Source: Syntrophomonadaceae bacterium (GTDB lineage: Bacteria; Bacillota; Dethiobacteria; DTU022). From it: 6,366 nucleotides of DNA. The notes beneath the pieces are model-generated. The model worked only from the letters and a program-made list of their open reading frames with translations, made no database searches and was not told the origin of the DNA. Below are positions 6,007-6,366 of the stretch, piece by piece. The position numbers and the translations under genes are program-made. How positions within the stretch are numbered: the first letter of the stretch is position 1; the number at the start of each line of letters is the position of its first letter. The DNA is taken from NCBI GenBank assembly GCA_007126465.1, contig SLBE01000096.1, forward strand, positions 1 to 6,366, given 5' to 3'.

Positions 6007-6285
6007 CTGGTTGTTGCAGATATTTACCAGGAAGCCTTGAGGTTAATCAAGGAGGCGGAGAAAAAGGGACTGGTCCTGAGGTTGCTTGGAGGGTTGGGCA
6101 TACGTCATTATTGCTCCAGCGCCACGGAAGAGCCCTGGCTCCGCGAGTACGAAGACATTGACTTCATCGCTTCAAAGTCGCGAAGGGAAGAACTGGAAGG
6201 TTTTTTTGAGAAACAAGGCTATGAGCCGAATAAACAACAAACATTATTGTATTTTCCTGGAGCAGGAGCACACCCTTCACACTAA
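6007..6285 (+). CDS. Short, probably truncated nucleotidyltransferase-like protein
   Basis: This frame encodes about 92 residues from CTG 6007, or 82 from TTG 6037. An amphipathic helix (DIYQEALRLIKEAEKKG) leads into LRLLGGLGIR, then YEDIDFIAS and a helix ending in GYEPNK. GG followed by DxD (EDIDF) is the core of minimal nucleotidyltransferase-fold proteins, in which the glycines contact the nucleotide and the acidic pair binds metal. Members of that fold are usually much longer. Here the family-like sequence ends near residue 78, and a non-descript tail (TLLYFPGAGAHPSH) reaches the stop. Neither start is good: CTG has a well-placed AGGTGA, while TTG has only AGGA four bases ahead. The helix upstream of TTG looks like real protein, which favours the longer form. 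I infer a decaying or frameshifted gene unrelated to the redox operon. Function is unknown and catalytic activity doubtful. Confidence 0.5.
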   Translation: MVVADIYQEALRLIKEAEKKGLVLRLLGGLGIRHYCSSATEEPWLREYEDIDFIASKSRREELEGFFEKQGYEPNKQQTLLYFPGAGAHPSH

Positions 6286-6366
6286 TGAAGAATTGGAAAA
6301 TATGACCCGCATGATTAAAGACCGGGGATATTACCCTGTCATACTGGAAAAGGATCAGATTAAAGA
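6221..6366 (+). CDS. Partial unidentified ORF overlapping the previous gene, runs off the window
   Basis: Frame 2 has no stop from 6080 to the window end. From about 6242 its translation looks like real protein (FLEQEHTLHTNEELENM, then MIKDRGYYPVILEKDQIK), balanced in charged and hydrophobic residues, where frame 1 has just turned into a poor-looking tail. An ATG at 6221 could start a separate gene, but only a weak AAGG lies two bases ahead. The alternative is that this is the continuation of the nucleotidyltransferase-like gene after a one-base insertion near 6230-6250, or another gene joined by deletion. I do not recognise the family. Confidence 0.35.
   Translation, partial: MSRINNKHYCIFLEQEHTLHTNEELENMTRMIKDRGYYPVILEKDQIK

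Noticed and set aside
6201..6207. Run of seven T bases as the site of a frameshift in the nucleotidyltransferase-like gene
   Set aside because: Frame 1 continues with family-like sequence (EKQGYEPNK) after the run, so any frame change must be further downstream.
1..6366. CRISPR arrays, tRNA or rRNA genes, insertion sequences
   Set aside because: I saw no regularly spaced repeats, no tRNA cloverleaf or rRNA-like stretch, and no transposase or terminal repeats by eye.

Overview
The window reads as a small redox operon from an anaerobic Gram-positive bacterium, most likely a Clostridia-type (Peptococcaceae-like or related syntrophic/acetogenic) Firmicute. The reasons are a tungsten-type aldehyde:ferredoxin oxidoreductase (AOR), a bacterial 4x[4Fe-4S] ferredoxin, a PucR-type regulator, strong AGGAGG-like ribosome binding sites, and fairly balanced base composition in genes with AT-rich gaps. 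Taxonomy is inference; no marker gene is present.

Layout, all on the + strand. Bases 1-150 are the 3' end of a gene that probably encodes a membrane transporter. Bases 151-474 hold no convincing gene but contain a perfect-consensus housekeeping promoter (TTGACA, 18 bp, TATAAT) about 190 nt ahead of the next start. Bases 475-2175 encode a PucR-family regulator. The 2176-2386 gap carries a weak hairpin and a perfect inverted repeat, TTGTGC-N5-GCACAA, which is the best operator candidate in the window. Then come a 140-residue four-cluster ferredoxin (2387-2809), an AOR-family oxidoreductase (2806-4677, overlapping the ferredoxin by GTGA), and an iron-dependent alcohol dehydrogenase (4735-5904). 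After a 100-bp AT-rich gap, a short and apparently broken nucleotidyltransferase-like gene (about 6007-6285) overlaps a second reading frame that stays open to the window end.

How the genes may work together: the AOR interconverts aldehydes and carboxylic acids using ferredoxin-level electrons. The ferredoxin-like subunit is the likely electron conduit, and the dehydrogenase interconverts the aldehyde with the alcohol using NAD(P)H. The set could reduce acids to alcohols, oxidise alcohols or aldehydes to acids, or detoxify aldehydes. The regulator next door probably controls the set through the 2259-2275 repeat. Substrate and direction cannot be read from the sequence.

The AOR and dehydrogenase are familiar families, so I do not claim a new enzyme system. 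The parts most worth a second look are the regulator-operator pairing, the two-gene AOR/four-cluster-ferredoxin unit without a nearby flavin subunit, and the disrupted gene at the right edge.
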